49,716 nt of DNA from a virus. The position numbers were made by a program, and so were the translations under genes. The stretch is from positions 1 to 49,716 of IMG/VR virus record IMGVR_UViG_3300025146_000021. One strand, written 5' to 3'. Under the pieces are notes generated by a model, which saw nothing but the letters and a program-made list of their open reading frames with translations, was not told where the DNA came from and did not search any database. Shown in pieces: positions 7,217-14,929 of this stretch (positions within the stretch are counted from its first letter, which is position 1; each line of letters begins with the position of its first letter).

Positions 7217-7608
7217 AGGAGAATGTAAGCATGAAGGATGAAATTGTAGCCAAGCTGGACAGCCTTGCGGAGTTGCGGGCCAAGAGGATTCTCCTCAACG
7301 GAGAATTGCAGGCCAAGAAGGACGGAATCTTGACGGCGGAGCTCCGCGCTTCGCTCTCTTCACTTGACGCCGAGTTTCGGAGATATTTTTCCGCCCTCGA
7401 TGCGGAGGAATTTCTCCTAGAGGCGGTGATCAAGGACCGCGTGTTGGCGGATGGCTCGTCTGTCAAGGGGGCGTACTTGCAGGCCGTCCTGTCGGCGGGA
7501 CGAGTGACCTGGGAGACGAAAGCACTTGATGGCTTCATCGTGTCTTATCCAGAACTTGGGAAGTTCCGCAAGGTAGGCCAGCCATCGGTCGCCATTCGCA
7601 AAGTGTAA
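7213..7608 (+). CDS. Phage protein with N-terminal coiled coil, function unknown
   Basis: 131 residues, ATGA-coupled to the upstream gene; a second ATG at 7231 also has a good AAGGAG site. Residues 8-75 are a heptad-like helix. The C-terminal part (KGAYLQAVLSAGRVTWETKALDGF, then GQPSVAIRKV) is a compact conserved-looking block that I have a memory of seeing in small phage proteins with long helices, but I cannot name the family. Local GC content is higher than in its neighbours. Confidence 0.6.
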   Translation: MKENVSMKDEIVAKLDSLAELRAKRILLNGELQAKKDGILTAELRASLSSLDAEFRRYFSALDAEEFLLEAVIKDRVLADGSSVKGAYLQAVLSAGRVTWETKALDGFIVSYPELGKFRKVGQPSVAIRKV

Positions 7609-7625
7609 AGAGAGAGAGAGAGAGA
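7609..7625 (+). repeat. AG dinucleotide repeat in a ribosome binding region
   Basis: Directly after the stop codon at 7608, AG is repeated eight times plus one A, ending 2 nt before the ATG at 7628. It is the only purine tract available as a ribosome site for the next gene, so slippage in this repeat would change its spacing. Confidence 0.85.
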
Positions 7626-7627
7626 CC

Positions 7628-7831
7628 ATGGACTTGAAGCTTATCGTAACCGACACCGATCTCACACAGGAGGAACTGACCGAGGGCGCGATGCTGGTCG
7701 GTAGTCGAAGAGCCATCTCTTACGCATTCTTTCGGTTGATCGACGAGCTTTTCCACGCCCTTCCATTTGCCGCGGGGTGGATGTATAACTTCTGCCAATG
7801 GGCCAACCGCTATGAAATGGAGGAACGATGA
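7628..7831 (+). CDS. Small protein, function unknown
   Basis: 67 residues beginning MDLKLIVTDTDLTQEELTEG. The second half is aromatic (FFRLIDELFHALPFAAGWMYNFCQW) and may be an amphipathic or membrane-associated helix pair. It is preceded by the AG repeat and overlaps the next gene as ATGA. No motif was recognised. Confidence 0.5.
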   Translation: MDLKLIVTDTDLTQEELTEGAMLVGSRRAISYAFFRLIDELFHALPFAAGWMYNFCQWANRYEMEER

Positions 7832-8094
7832 AGCTCTATTTTGATGTGCAATCGCTCAAGCCTGATGGTACACAGTACAAGGGTTTTGATGTACAATTGG
7901 TTCCTGCGTCCTGTCTGCGGGTTTGGGTCGAGGTGCCGGATGATAAGATCAAGTACAATGAAGATGCCGAAACCCATATGACAGACCTGGAGACGCTGTT
8001 CCGTATCGCATCCCAGATCAACATTGCGACGAGAGTTGTGGAGGTGGAGCATAAGGACAACCTAAACAAACGAATGCAGAATCTAGCCAGATGA
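7828..8094 (+). CDS. Small protein, function unknown
   Basis: 88 residues with a predicted beta-rich start (MKLYFDVQSLKPDGTQYKGFDVQLVPASCLRVWVEVP) and a helical end. It is ATGA-coupled to the upstream gene. It is the last gene before a rare non-overlapping gap that carries a palindrome (8097-8116). Confidence 0.5.
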   Translation: MKLYFDVQSLKPDGTQYKGFDVQLVPASCLRVWVEVPDDKIKYNEDAETHMTDLETLFRIASQINIATRVVEVEHKDNLNKRMQNLAR

Positions 8095-8096
8095 TC

Positions 8097-8128
8097 ACTG
8101 AGTAAATTTACTAAGTCAACTGAGTAAA
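8097..8128. promoter_or_regulatory. Palindrome plus direct repeat, candidate operator
   Basis: Positions 8097-8116 form a 20-bp palindrome with one mismatched pair and a perfect 12-bp core, AGTAAATTTACT. Its left half, ACTGAGTAAA, is repeated directly at 8119-8128, 22 bp away (about two helical turns). It lies in the 48-nt gap just before the replication block. No loop is available for an RNA hairpin, so a DNA-binding site for a dimeric protein is the likelier reading. No -10/-35 pair is obvious here. Confidence 0.45.
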
Positions 8129-8142
8129 ATGGAGATGAGACA

Positions 8143-8829
8143 ATGCCACTCAATACTGAACTACGCAAACGATATGGACCGACTGGTTTGGGAGAAATCA
8201 AGTTTCTGAAGGATGGTAGCGCGAAGATCATTTCCTCGGATGGAGAGACATGGACCTTCCCTCCTGATAAGATCTGGGATAGTGTAATCAGGACCAACAA
8301 GAGGGGCATCTGCTACGGAATTTCTGAGGATGAGACAACGCTTCAATCCGTGCGTCCGTGGGAAGGATCTCACTATGCCTGCTTTGCTGGCTTCACGAAG
8401 CGCAAGCTACAGGATGGGACGGAGGAGCCGAAGATTGGTACACAGCCAGGACAGATGCGCACGAACAAAGGCGGAGGCCAATACTGGCAGGCGGAATACC
8501 AGAAGTTCACCGTCCTGATCAAGATTGTAGCGGGCGATTTCAAGGAGTACATCCTGATCTACCCGCTGCAATATGCTTTTGAGCCGGGGCCGGGCAGCGT
8601 ATGCAAGATCGCCAGCCGTTCTGCCCGTGTCCTACAAAAGCTGGAAGGCTTCCTCGATGCGGCGGGATTTGATCGAAGGGCGGAGGACATTCCCTACTCC
8701 AGCAATGTGCTGGCCCACCTAGAGCCATTGCTGCTGGCGAGGGCGGAATCCCATCCCTTTGCGGTCGTCGTAGAAAAGGGATGGATCAACGCGATCAACA
8801 GGATGCCTACGGGTATCACACTGTCCTAG
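8143..8829 (+). CDS. Replication-associated protein, function unknown
   Basis: 228 residues, good GGAGATGAG site, start ATG 8143. The N-terminal half is beta-rich (GEIKFLKDGSAKIISSDGETW) and the middle, AEYQKFTVLIKIVAGDFKEYILIYPLQYAF, has the alternating strand pattern seen in single-strand-binding-like OB folds. The place directly upstream of primase would fit an SSB-type partner. That is inference; the typical acidic SSB tail is missing and no family was recognised. Confidence 0.5.
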   Translation: MPLNTELRKRYGPTGLGEIKFLKDGSAKIISSDGETWTFPPDKIWDSVIRTNKRGICYGISEDETTLQSVRPWEGSHYACFAGFTKRKLQDGTEEPKIGTQPGQMRTNKGGGQYWQAEYQKFTVLIKIVAGDFKEYILIYPLQYAFEPGPGSVCKIASRSARVLQKLEGFLDAAGFDRRAEDIPYSSNVLAHLEPLLLARAESHPFAVVVEKGWINAINRMPTGITLS

Positions 8830-8844
8830 GCGTCGGAGGCTGAG

Positions 8845-9687
8845 ATGGAGCGGAGAAGGTTGGAGGACTTTGCATCGCGCCTGGCATCTGGTCGGCTTCA
8901 TTCAAATTATGTCACCGGCCAGTGTGTCTTCCACGATGATCACAATCCCTCTTTGATCGTATACGCGGATGGTTGGTTCCGGTGCTTTGGGTGCGGTGCT
9001 CGTGGTAAGTGGTCAAAGCTATGGGACAAGATCTCTGGACGACCGGCGCGGCTCTCCGCTCCATCAAATGCTGTAGCACGTCTGGGCAATCTTGATGATT
9101 TTGCATACACGGCACATCAGGCTCTCAAGAACTCGGAGGGTCTGATGTGGCAACTTGAGAGAAGGAAGTTGGAGGAAGCAATTGATCGCTTCATGTTGGG
9201 ATGGAAGGAGGGATGGTTCGTCATTCCTGTCTTCAGCCGCGAGATGGAAGTACAGGGCATCGTCTTCCGCGCCGATGATGAACAGAGCAAGATATCTGTG
9301 ATTCGGTACAGGACACCAGCGGGCCAGGAATCGATGCTCTATGTGCCAGACTGGAAGCTGCTTATGCAATCAGATGGTCCGATGTTCGTGGCATTTGGCA
9401 TGTTCGATGCCATCACTATTGCATTGATGGGCTTTCCTGCTGCTTCTCCAACGGGGGGCCAGAACAGTACCAAGGCTGAATGGTTCGATGAGATGCGTCG
9501 CAAGATCGTGTTCGTGCCCGATGATGGAGAGGAGAATGCCGCACATAAGGCAGCGAACAAGCTGGATTGGAGGGGGGCAGTCATGGCTATTCGCCATCCT
9601 GATGGTTGCAAAGATCCGAATGACATGGTAGTATCTGGTCATGAGCAAGAACTGCTTCGATTGTTGGAGGAAAGCAGTGATGGCTAG
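8845..9687 (+). CDS. DnaG-like primase with CHC2 zinc finger and Toprim-like domain
   Basis: Primase makes the RNA primers for DNA synthesis. The 280 residues carry a CHC2 zinc site (C26-x2-H29, then C46-x2-C49 in FRCFGCG). A Toprim-like domain follows: MFVAFGMFDAITIA (180-193) and FVPDDGEENAAHKAANKL (from 223). In Toprim proteins a Glu stands just before the Gly of the first motif; here that residue is Phe184. The D188 and D226/D227 acids are kept. The enzyme is shorter than cellular DnaG and lacks its own helicase domain, but a DnaB-like helicase is encoded 165 nt downstream. Start ATG 8845 follows GGAGGCTGAG. Confidence 0.8.
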   Translation: MERRRLEDFASRLASGRLHSNYVTGQCVFHDDHNPSLIVYADGWFRCFGCGARGKWSKLWDKISGRPARLSAPSNAVARLGNLDDFAYTAHQALKNSEGLMWQLERRKLEEAIDRFMLGWKEGWFVIPVFSREMEVQGIVFRADDEQSKISVIRYRTPAGQESMLYVPDWKLLMQSDGPMFVAFGMFDAITIALMGFPAASPTGGQNSTKAEWFDEMRRKIVFVPDDGEENAAHKAANKLDWRGAVMAIRHPDGCKDPNDMVVSGHEQELLRLLEESSDG

Positions 9688-9925
9688 ACGGTGCTGGGCT
9701 TGTGGATCGAGCGATGGCCTGTCCTATTTCTACGCAGATGATTGGATGCGCTCACTCTATAGGGAGGGGAGATTGTTTTTGAGTGACGGCATATATCTGT
9801 GTGCTGAGCACGCCACCGATCCTGTCACAGAGAAGATGGAGAAGATGCACAATGAATTGGCGCAGCGCGAGCGAGATCACGGCAGGCTGCATTCTTCGCG
9901 GAAGACTCGGCGCTCTGGAGATTGA
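9680..9925 (+). CDS. Small zinc-binding protein
   Basis: 81 residues from ATG 9680, overlapping the primase stop by 8 nt and preceded by GGAGG. It begins with CWACGSSDG and has a later CAEHA, giving a CxxC...CxxH zinc site (about residues 5-50). The C-terminal half is a charged helix that overlaps the helicase start in another frame. Similar little zinc proteins are common in phage replication regions; the role is unknown. Confidence 0.6.
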   Translation: MARRCWACGSSDGLSYFYADDWMRSLYREGRLFLSDGIYLCAEHATDPVTEKMEKMHNELAQRERDHGRLHSSRKTRRSGD

Positions 9926-11030
9926 TCCGAGTGATTTGTGTGAGCCTTATGACAAGCTGGTGCGTTTGGTTGCTGAGGGAGCAGAGGAGGTTGATCTTCT
10001 TGAGCATCTATCCATACAATCTATTCATCATGCCAAGACTGCTGCCGACAATGTAAAGGGCGATCCACAGACGTATGCTGAGGCGGCGCGGCGGGCGGCG
10101 GTAAGGGTCAATGCAGGCGAGCGCATGCACCCGATTGTGCAGAAGCTACGCTCTGGTGAAGACGCGGACATTACTCCGGTCCATGAGGCGATGAATCTCT
10201 TGGGCAGCAATCTGTCTGACTTCGTGCCCCTGTCGGATGTTGAACCGGAGCAAGTGATCTTCACCCCGTCGTACTATGGGCCACTAGATGAATATGTTGG
10301 GGGCTACCCGAAGTCCGGCCTGACAATTGTAGCGGCTCTTCCTGGGTCGGGAAAATCCACGTTCCTTATGGCGCTTGCCAAGTGTGCTGCTCGCAAGAAG
10401 AAGAGATGTGCTATCATCTCGCTCGAAATGACCCTGGGGCAATTCGCCTATCGTATGTTGGAAATTGATCCGGAGCTGTCACAGGTGGACAAGAAGCGCA
10501 TTTTGATGAGCTCTAGCAGCTATGATACCGACGAGGTATTTGCGGCGGCATCCCGGATTGCGGCCAAGTATCCCGATCTACATTTCATTGGCATAGATTA
10601 TGCCGATCTCATGGTCTGGAACAAGGAGCAGGATGAGGGCAACATGGGGCGGGCATACAGCATGATGGCTGTCCTTGCTAAAAGGATAAATGTGCCCATA
10701 ATTCTCCTTGCACAATACCGTCGCACAGATGGGCAGGTACCGGCAATTGACGATATCCGTTACTCAGGAAGGGCGGAGCAGGCGGCCACACTGATCCTCC
10801 TGCTGCACAATCCTGATCTTACATGGTCAAAGGCCACGGCCAACAGGCAAAACGGGAACCATGGTAAGATCGAGTACATTCCTGGCATGGCAGATATCAT
10901 TGTTGGCAAGAGGAGGTTTATGGGGGGGACGAAGAGGGTAGCGCGGGTTGGTTCAATCAAGGTACAGTGGGATGATAGTAGGGGGGCGTGGGGCGAAACC
11001 GGAAGCTGGATCGATATGAGTGGGAGGTGA
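9852..11030 (+). CDS. DnaB-like replicative helicase
   Basis: 392 residues from ATG 9852 (GGAGAAG upstream); the frame is open further upstream but that part overlaps the zinc-protein gene and is unlikely. An N-terminal helical domain (about 1-120) is followed by a RecA-type motor: Walker A LPGSGKST (163-170), an Arg/Lys-rich segment, the SLEM motif and Walker B HFIGIDYADLM (D249). The later LLAQYRR and GRAEQAATLILLL blocks match DnaB motifs 3 and 4. It unwinds the fork as a hexamer together with the primase. The gene sits between primase and polymerase genes. Confidence 0.88.
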   Translation: MNWRSASEITAGCILRGRLGALEIDPSDLCEPYDKLVRLVAEGAEEVDLLEHLSIQSIHHAKTAADNVKGDPQTYAEAARRAAVRVNAGERMHPIVQKLRSGEDADITPVHEAMNLLGSNLSDFVPLSDVEPEQVIFTPSYYGPLDEYVGGYPKSGLTIVAALPGSGKSTFLMALAKCAARKKKRCAIISLEMTLGQFAYRMLEIDPELSQVDKKRILMSSSSYDTDEVFAAASRIAAKYPDLHFIGIDYADLMVWNKEQDEGNMGRAYSMMAVLAKRINVPIILLAQYRRTDGQVPAIDDIRYSGRAEQAATLILLLHNPDLTWSKATANRQNGNHGKIEYIPGMADIIVGKRRFMGGTKRVARVGSIKVQWDDSRGAWGETGSWIDMSGR

Positions 11031-11033
11031 GAA

Positions 11034-11237
11034 ATGAAGAGCAGGATCAGTAAGCGAGATAAGTATTGCCCATTGTGTGGCGCACTATTGCACGTGAGAA
11101 CAGAACAATTCTTGTTTGATAAGAAAACAGGGAAACGGAAATACGAGGTATTGAAGAAGCTGTGTCCCGACAAGTGTTGGGCGGTCGAATGTACGTGGAG
11201 GGTTCCAGCTGTAACGACAGTTCAGGGGAGGTGGTAA
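11034..11237 (+). CDS. Small zinc-ribbon protein
   Basis: 67 residues, GGGAGGTGAG site, start ATG 11034. It has a CPLCG knuckle (about residues 12-16) and a second pair CPDKC (about 44-48), with basic residues between, so it is a probable zinc ribbon that could bind nucleic acid. It lies 3 nt after the helicase and directly abuts the polymerase gene. Confidence 0.6.
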   Translation: MKSRISKRDKYCPLCGALLHVRTEQFLFDKKTGKRKYEVLKKLCPDKCWAVECTWRVPAVTTVQGRW

Positions 11238-12902
11238 ATGACGCTTCCCCGTCCAGCCAAGAAGGGGGAGATGGTGGCGCTCGATCTGGAGATGTTTGGC
11301 CAAGACGTGAAGCGCCTGCATCGACCACACGGCACATTTGCCTGCCTAAGCATTGCATACAGCGCGGAGGAGCATTACCAGATTACAGACAAGGCCGACT
11401 TGCCAAAGGCTCTTGAGCGGCTGAAGAGTGGCATGTGGATCTTTCACAACGCGTTGTATGATCTGCGCCAGTTGCGCGGTTTGTGCAACACCCCCCCAGT
11501 TAGCAAAGTATGGGATACTATGCTGGTTGAGCGGGCCATGTTTGGTGGCTACTATAATGATTTTAGCCTGGCAGGCCTGACACGGCGTTGGCTACATGTT
11601 TATCTTTCCAAAGAGCAGCAAAGTGAATTTGGGCAGGCAGAGCACATGACTACAGAGATGGCAGAATATGCAATCCGAGACGCCATCTCGACTCTGCTCA
11701 TAGCTCAAGCACAGAGGCATCAGTTGGATGAGAGTGAGGATCAGCTTCGTTCGTATTGGGAAGTAGACGAGCCAGCTATCTGGGCATTTTTGGATCTTCA
11801 GCCAGTCGCTATTGATGCCGACGGCTGGAGAAAGCTGGCTGAGGAGAATGATGCAACCGGCGTGAGCATACAGCTTGATCTGGGCTTCAATGTGAAATCT
11901 CCCAAACAGACAATTGAGCATGTGGAGAAGATGACGAGGGTACATCTGCAAGATAGCACAAAGTTATCTCTTGAGCAGCTTGCTTTGGGCATGCGATCTG
12001 AGGGCTACGACAGCGCCGCAGAGTTCATTGAGAAGATCTTGGAGGCCAGGTCATATCGTGATGCGTCGAGCAAGTATGGCATGAAGTGGTTGGATGAGTA
12101 TGTGGAAGAGGAAAATCTTGTCTATCCAGACTTCAAGGTATCTGGCACGGAGACCTCCAGAACGTCCTGTTCCTCGCCCAACGTGCAACAGATACCCGTC
12201 CGCAAGATGCCAAAGTTCCGCGAACTGTTTGTCTCGCGCCATCCTGGTGGAAGTATCATCATTGCGGACCAAAACCAACAAGAGCTGCGCTTTCTGGCTT
12301 GGTTCTCCGGGGACACCGTGCTGAGGAAGGCACTTCTCGATGGGAGAGATTTGCATCAAGAGGTGGCAGACGACTTTGGCCTAACAAGGCGCAAAGGCAA
12401 GGACATCAATCTAGGATTGGGCTATGGCATGAGTGCTGCGGGTCTTGCTTCGCGTGTTGGTATCAGCATCGAGGCGGCGGAGGCCGGTATCCGCAAGCGC
12501 AATGCTCGATATCCACTTGCGGCAATCTGGTCATCTAATCAGAAATCCAGAGGAGCGGCACTCGGCTATGTAACATCTGCTCTTGGGCGGCGCATGTGGA
12601 TCAACCCATATCTTGAGCAATGGGAACGAAATGCCATCAATAGTCCTATCCAATCATCGGCGGCGGAGCAAACGAAAATATGGCTGCGGCTTATTTTTGA
12701 TGAGGCGAAAGCCCGCGACCTGCCGTTTGCTGTCACAATGCTTGTGCATGACGAGCTTGTGGCAGATGTGCCAAAGGGCATGGTAAGGCAATATGCAAAG
12801 CTTCTGAAAGAGACGGGCATCGAATCGGGCAAGATGGTGGCACCTGATATGGAGTTCGATGTCGCCGTAGCATACGGACCAAATTGGGGAGCGAAGGCAT
12901 GA
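11238..12902 (+). CDS. Family A DNA polymerase with 3'-5' exonuclease
   Basis: 554 residues. The proofreading domain has exo I D16-L-E18, exo II HNALYDLR and exo III YAIRDA. The polymerase domain has motif A IIIADQNQQELR (D344), motif B RRKGKDINLGLGYG (K388, L392, Y396) and motif C LVHDELV (H504-D505-E506). No 5'-3' exonuclease domain is present, as is usual in phage enzymes. The position equivalent to Phe762 of E. coli Pol I is Leu392. It replicates the phage genome with the adjacent helicase and primase. The ATG follows GGGGAGGTGGTAA directly after the previous stop; the end overlaps the next gene as ATGA. Confidence 0.95.
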   Translation: MTLPRPAKKGEMVALDLEMFGQDVKRLHRPHGTFACLSIAYSAEEHYQITDKADLPKALERLKSGMWIFHNALYDLRQLRGLCNTPPVSKVWDTMLVERAMFGGYYNDFSLAGLTRRWLHVYLSKEQQSEFGQAEHMTTEMAEYAIRDAISTLLIAQAQRHQLDESEDQLRSYWEVDEPAIWAFLDLQPVAIDADGWRKLAEENDATGVSIQLDLGFNVKSPKQTIEHVEKMTRVHLQDSTKLSLEQLALGMRSEGYDSAAEFIEKILEARSYRDASSKYGMKWLDEYVEEENLVYPDFKVSGTETSRTSCSSPNVQQIPVRKMPKFRELFVSRHPGGSIIIADQNQQELRFLAWFSGDTVLRKALLDGRDLHQEVADDFGLTRRKGKDINLGLGYGMSAAGLASRVGISIEAAEAGIRKRNARYPLAAIWSSNQKSRGAALGYVTSALGRRMWINPYLEQWERNAINSPIQSSAAEQTKIWLRLIFDEAKARDLPFAVTMLVHDELVADVPKGMVRQYAKLLKETGIESGKMVAPDMEFDVAVAYGPNWGAKA

Positions 12903-14014
12903 CAATCCTGGCATGTGCATCTTCAATCTCAATGCCGCTTGCTGATGAGTCGGTCGATTGTATTGTGACCTCCCCTCCTTACTGGAGGCTTCGAGATTAT
13001 CAGGTGGGTAAGTGGTTTGGTGGCGATCCAGAATGTGCCCATCTGGTCGGTCGCTTTGCCTATACTATAGGTGAGAAACAGGCCAGTAACTTTGGATCAT
13101 CATCACAGGCTGAACATGTATGTTCTCATTGTGGGGCCACAAGAGAGGGCAATCACCAGCTGGGTCAAGAGGACTTACATGATTGTTTGGGATGGGCAAC
13201 CGGACAGGACTGTGGCGAGTGCTTCGTCTGCCATACACGGCAGTGGGCACGCGAGGGATGGCGCGTCCTGAAATTACGAGGTACAATGTGGCTCAATCTG
13301 GGAGATACTTATGGCGGATCGGGGGGCGCTGGCGGAGATTACAATCATGGCGGCCTGCGTGCAGGACAGCCAAAATTCCGTGGCACACAGGGGGTCAAGA
13401 CACTCAAGGTAAAGGATCTCGTGGGCATTCCTTGGCGTTGTGCGTTGGCTCTCCAGGCGGACGGGTGGTATCTTCGTTCTTCCATTATCTGGGAGAAGCC
13501 AAACCCAATGCCGGAATCTGTGCGAGATCGCCCAACGCGTGCGCACGAGCACATCTTTCTGCTTACGAAATCTCCCCAATATTTCTACAACGCGGATGCT
13601 ATCAAGACTCCGGCGAAAGAATCTAGTGTGAAGAGGATAAATAGCCCGACGGAGGCTATATATGGTGGGCGCAATAAGCATGCCGGATTCGGAACCCGCA
13701 TTAGCAGTGGAAATGAGGATAATAGATCATATATCCAGAATGGTGTGAATGCGCGCAATGTCTGGAGCATTGGAACGCGAGGATTCAAGGGGGCACATTT
13801 CGCTGTCTTTCCAGAAGCCTTGGCCGAGAAGATGGTCTTGGCTGGATGTCCCAGAGGAGGCGCCGTCCTAGACCCATTCTGTGGCAGTGGGACAGTGGGT
13901 GTGATCTGCAAACATCACGGCATGGAATTCATCGGCCTAGATATCAGTACTGTGTATCTGCAAGATATTGTGGGACCGAGAATCGCTGATGCGGAGGAAA
14001 TATATGACGCCTAA
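12899..14014 (+). CDS. DNA methyltransferase (N4-cytosine or N6-adenine type)
   Basis: 371 residues from ATG 12899 (ATGA overlap). The catalytic motif TSPPYW is at 24-29 and the SAM-binding motif DPFCGSGT at 325-332, so the order is motif IV before motif I (beta-type). SPPYW favours N4-cytosine, but N6-adenine is not excluded. Between them are Cys/His pairs (CAH, CSHC, C..CFVCH, about residues 50-115) that look like a zinc-binding insertion, possibly for target recognition. No cognate restriction enzyme is seen, so it probably protects phage DNA or marks it for replication. Confidence 0.88.
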   Translation: MTILACASSISMPLADESVDCIVTSPPYWRLRDYQVGKWFGGDPECAHLVGRFAYTIGEKQASNFGSSSQAEHVCSHCGATREGNHQLGQEDLHDCLGWATGQDCGECFVCHTRQWAREGWRVLKLRGTMWLNLGDTYGGSGGAGGDYNHGGLRAGQPKFRGTQGVKTLKVKDLVGIPWRCALALQADGWYLRSSIIWEKPNPMPESVRDRPTRAHEHIFLLTKSPQYFYNADAIKTPAKESSVKRINSPTEAIYGGRNKHAGFGTRISSGNEDNRSYIQNGVNARNVWSIGTRGFKGAHFAVFPEALAEKMVLAGCPRGGAVLDPFCGSGTVGVICKHHGMEFIGLDISTVYLQDIVGPRIADAEEIYDA

Positions 14015-14387
14015 AGCATTCATTGCTAGTATGAATAAGCTATGCAGGAAATGGCGGGCCACGATGGGCTTGGGTTATTGGGATGTCAGGTTCCACTATC
14101 ACATGGAAATACCAGATGAGCATGTCGGAACGGGATGCGTTGCCTGGACGGTTACAGTCTGGCCATATCACATGGCCGATGTCCATTTCATTGTTCCAAG
14201 ACTGACAATACAAAGTGACAAAAAGATTGAAGAGATCATTGTCCATGAGATGCTGCACATCTTGGCGGCTGAAATACAAGATACAGCAGAAGAGCCCGAT
14301 AGCCAGAAGCATGTTGAGCGTGCAGTCACAGATTTGGCATCGGCAATGTTGTGGGTACGTGACGCGGCCAGGAGGGGGGACATCTAA
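14004..14387 (+). CDS. Zinc metallopeptidase-like protein (HExxH)
   Basis: 127 residues from ATG 14004 with GCGGAGGAAA upstream, overlapping the methyltransferase by 11 nt. The motif HEMLH (81-85) inside EEIIVHEMLHILAAE is the zinc/catalytic helix of small metallopeptidases such as SprT-like proteins. Acidic residues after it could supply a third ligand (for example E95). SprT-like proteins cut DNA-crosslinked protein, and the gene lies among replication and repair genes, so a similar job is possible but not shown. Confidence 0.65.
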   Translation: MTPKAFIASMNKLCRKWRATMGLGYWDVRFHYHMEIPDEHVGTGCVAWTVTVWPYHMADVHFIVPRLTIQSDKKIEEIIVHEMLHILAAEIQDTAEEPDSQKHVERAVTDLASAMLWVRDAARRGDI

Positions 14388-14929
14388 TGCAAAGGCGTAA
14401 ATGTCCAATCTGTAATACACGAATTATCATCGACGCTCGCGGACCAACGGGCGGCATTCTCTTGGCAGGAGAGTTTCCTGGCTATCTCGAAAAGATACAG
14501 GGCATGCCTTGGGTCGGCCCAGCGAGCAAGGTATTGCGCTCCGAGATGGCCCGCATCGGTATGTCGATGGACCAATGCCGCCTGACAAATCTCTGGTTAC
14601 ATGATAAGACTGAGGAAGAGGGGGAGATGAATTGGCACTTGAAGCAATTGATCGAAGAGATGAAGCAGGCCAGGGCTGTTCTGTTGATGGGCAGCGAGCT
14701 TGCCCCACTACTCTTCGACCATCCTGTGTCCGAGATCACGGGCCTGACGAATCTACCCTCCTCTCTCATACCAAAGAATGTGAAGGTGGTTGGCGTCTCA
14801 ATCAATCCTGCATCAGTCATTGCGGGGAACGATGGTGGGGTTGTGGGGGAATTGAGATTGGCTCTCCGAAATTTCAACCGGGCGTTGGCGTCCAACGAAT
14901 CCGGGAGAGAATCGCTCTATGGATGGTAA
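14387..14929 (+). CDS. Uracil-DNA glycosylase superfamily protein
   Basis: 180 residues. The block GEFPGYLEKIQGMPWVGPASKVL (about 27-49) matches the GEAPG...G.PFVG.AG signature of family 4/5 uracil-DNA glycosylases, and RLTNLW matches the following (Y/I)TN strand. Near the C-terminus the usual HPS motif is replaced by NPAS (VSINPASV), and only an N-terminal CPIC pair is present instead of the four iron-sulfur cysteines. The fold is likely; glycosylase activity is less sure. Its place between two methyltransferases suggests DNA repair or base-modification work. TAATG overlap with the gene before. Confidence 0.65.
   Translation: MQRRKCPICNTRIIIDARGPTGGILLAGEFPGYLEKIQGMPWVGPASKVLRSEMARIGMSMDQCRLTNLWLHDKTEEEGEMNWHLKQLIEEMKQARAVLLMGSELAPLLFDHPVSEITGLTNLPSSLIPKNVKVVGVSINPASVIAGNDGGVVGELRLALRNFNRALASNESGRESLYGW

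Noticed and set aside
7041-7241. Alternative-frame gene over the tail of the exported protein
   Set aside because: It only reads the repetitive Asp/Gly region in another frame and has no supporting ribosome site.
9783-9851. N-terminal extension of the helicase
   Set aside because: The extra 23 residues overlap the zinc-protein gene, are rich in Arg/Trp/Cys unlike a helicase start, and ATG 9852 has a good GGAGAAG site.
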